From NCBI GenBank assembly GCA_905212515.1, contig CAJMEU010000152.1:1-6805 (forward strand): a DNA stretch of 6,805 nucleotides, given 5' to 3'. This document shows, in pieces, positions 6,390 to 6,805 of this stretch. How positions within the stretch are numbered: position 1 is the first letter of the stretch; each line of letters starts with the position of its first letter. The notes beneath the pieces are model-generated. The model was not told the DNA's origin, did not search any database, and saw only the letters and a program-made list of their open reading frames with translations. The stretch comes from an uncultured Oscillospiraceae bacterium (GTDB taxonomy: Bacteria > Bacillota > Clostridia > Oscillospirales > Ruminococcaceae). A program made the translations under genes and the position numbers.

Positions 6390-6418
6390 TTGCTTACAGG
6401 GCGGAAAAAGGGTATAAT
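6390..6418 (+). promoter_or_regulatory. Possible antisense promoter within the leader
   Basis: On the plus strand TATAAT (6413-6418) is exact and lies 17 bases from TTGCTT (6390-6395), a half-match to the -35. It would give an RNA antisense to the leader, starting about 6425. The hairpin at 6469-6505 pairs better as plus-strand RNA, because a G-U pair there is an A-C mismatch on the other strand. T6 at 6512-6517 follows seven bases later. The support is suggestive only. Confidence 0.3.
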
Positions 6419-6530
6419 AGCTTTGCATTCGCAGCTTTTTGGCTGTTGTTGGAAGGATAAGGCTTCCGACAGGGCGGCGGGGAGTTGGCCCTTCCCGCTG
6501 CCTGTTTGCACTTTTTTGTGCCTCGAATAA

Positions 6531-6559
6531 ATTATAGCGCGAATCTTGGAAATGTGCAA
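6531..6559 (-). promoter_or_regulatory. Sigma-A promoter of the surface-protein gene
   Basis: On the minus strand TTGCAC (6559-6554) and TATAAT (6536-6531) are separated by exactly 17 bases. The predicted start is near 6524. The transcript then runs through the structured leader and terminator before reaching the coding region. Confidence 0.75.
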
Positions 6560-6567
6560 CTGTTTTT

Positions 6568-6643
6568 ATGCCGAAAGGCCGGAACGGGCTCGGCGGGATG
6601 TAGGCATCCCGCCCTACGGGGGCGTTTTGTGCCATAGGGCGGG
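6568..6643. repeat. Palindromic intergenic repeat (REP/MITE-like)
   Basis: GGCGGGATG (6592-6600) and CATCCCGCC (6605-6613) form a perfect 9-bp hairpin with a TAGG loop. CCCGCCCTA (6608-6616) is also a perfect inverse of TAGGGCGGG (6635-6643), and ATGCC (6568-6572) of GGCAT (6603-6607), so nested and alternative cruciforms are possible. The GGCGGGAT-x-CATCCCGCCCTA style resembles interspersed palindromes I recall from GC-rich gut Clostridia. Copy number cannot be tested inside this window. It lies upstream of the surface-protein promoter. Confidence 0.5.
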
Positions 6644-6760
6644 TTGGCGCGGACGAGCGGGGCATTGCGGGCGGGCCGGGAGGGCGCCCCTTTCTACAAG
6701 TTGAGGCGCGGGGGGGGTTTTTGAACCGCCCCGGTTTTTGGGGGTTGTTTTGACCACCAG
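6644..6760. other. Gene-less G/C-rich stretch with homopolymer runs
   Basis: I see no coding region here. The stretch has runs of eight G and several of five T, including two GGGGTTTTTG-like words. It also has a short AACCG/CGGTT hairpin (6724-6736) followed by T residues, a weak terminator-like element on the plus strand. It may be a decayed extension of the neighbouring repeat. Confidence 0.4.
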
Positions 6761-6792
6761 AAAAAACCCCCCGGGGTCGGGCCGGTGGGGGG
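6761..6792 (-). terminator. Probable terminator of a minus-strand gene beyond the window
   Basis: On the minus strand CCCCCC (6792-6787) pairs with GGGGGG (6772-6767) across a 14-base loop and is followed by six T residues (6766-6761). This fits the end of a gene whose coding part lies past position 6805. The stem is simple and homopolymeric, so the support is moderate. Confidence 0.5.
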
Positions 6793-6805
6793 ACCAGGCC
6801 GATCC

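Larger units (their letters stand above)
6321..6524 (-). ncRNA. Structured leader RNA with terminator (riboswitch-like), class unrecognised
   Basis: About 200 nt lie between the predicted transcript start (~6524) and the terminator. GUGCAAA (6511-6505) can pair with UUUGCAC (6371-6365), a perfect 7-bp helix closing a junction of hairpins. These are ACAGG-type arms (6505-6494 with 6482-6469, one bulge and one mismatch), GGAAG/CUUCC (6467-6451), CAGC/GCUG (6445-6432) and CCGCC/GGCGG (6404-6385). The same UUUGCA can pair instead with UGCAAA (6427-6422), so two folds are mutually exclusive. The terminator stem starts six bases after the closing helix. This is the general plan of a transcriptional riboswitch or attenuator. 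The sequence lacks the T-box, SAM, TPP, FMN, lysine, cobalamin and c-di-GMP-I signatures as I know them. An independent small RNA of about 200 nt is an alternative. Confidence 0.45.

Noticed and set aside
6365..6524. c-di-GMP-I riboswitch, suggested by two GCAAA words in the leader
   Set aside because: The two words are about 80 bases apart and not arranged around a GNRA-capped hairpin as the class requires. The rest of the consensus is missing.
6216..6665. In-frame extension of the surface-protein gene to an ATG far upstream
   Set aside because: The frame stays open by chance in GC-rich DNA. It runs through the promoter and terminator, and the ideal ribosome binding site and signal peptide both point to 6215.

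Overview
The window looks like a piece of a GC-rich, spore-forming Clostridia chromosome. Gut Oscillospiraceae/Ruminococcaceae are the best guess. The evidence is a stage II sporulation phosphatase gene (spoIIE) with almost exclusively G/C-ending codons, low-GC Firmicute-style promoters (TTGACA/TATAAT), strong GGAGG ribosome binding sites and many intrinsic terminators. The genus cannot be fixed from the sequence alone.

Layout. Positions 1-76 (minus) hold the first 25 codons of a tryptophanyl-tRNA synthetase gene (trpS), with its own promoter at 152-180. A roughly 415-base divergent intergenic region without a gene follows. It carries a weakly supported spoIIE promoter with unusual 21-base spacing and possible Spo0A boxes. 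spoIIE (502-2841, plus) stands alone and ends at a strong hairpin terminator. An Lrp/AsnC-family regulator gene (3004-3429, minus) converges on it and has its own terminator and an AT-rich promoter region. Back to back with the lrp promoter is a perfect consensus promoter on the plus strand. It leads only to a terminator about 80 bases away, so it probably makes a small RNA. The rest is one large minus-strand gene (3777-6215) for a secreted surface protein: signal peptide, beta-helix, two InlB-type repeats, a bacterial Ig-like domain and a DUF4214 region.

The surface-protein gene has a clear promoter (6531-6559), but its start codon lies about 310 bases downstream of the predicted transcript start. 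The leader contains a multi-hairpin element that can be closed by a 7-bp helix. Six bases later comes a textbook intrinsic terminator whose G-U pairs form only in the minus-strand RNA. This is the layout of a transcription-attenuating riboswitch or similar leader. I could not match it to a class I know, and it is the best candidate here for something undescribed.

The last 250 bases hold a palindromic REP/MITE-like repeat and a probable terminator of a minus-strand gene beyond the window edge. No tRNA, rRNA, CRISPR array, transposase or prophage gene was seen. There is no sign that the four genes form one pathway. They are separate transcription units: translation, sporulation, regulation and surface display.
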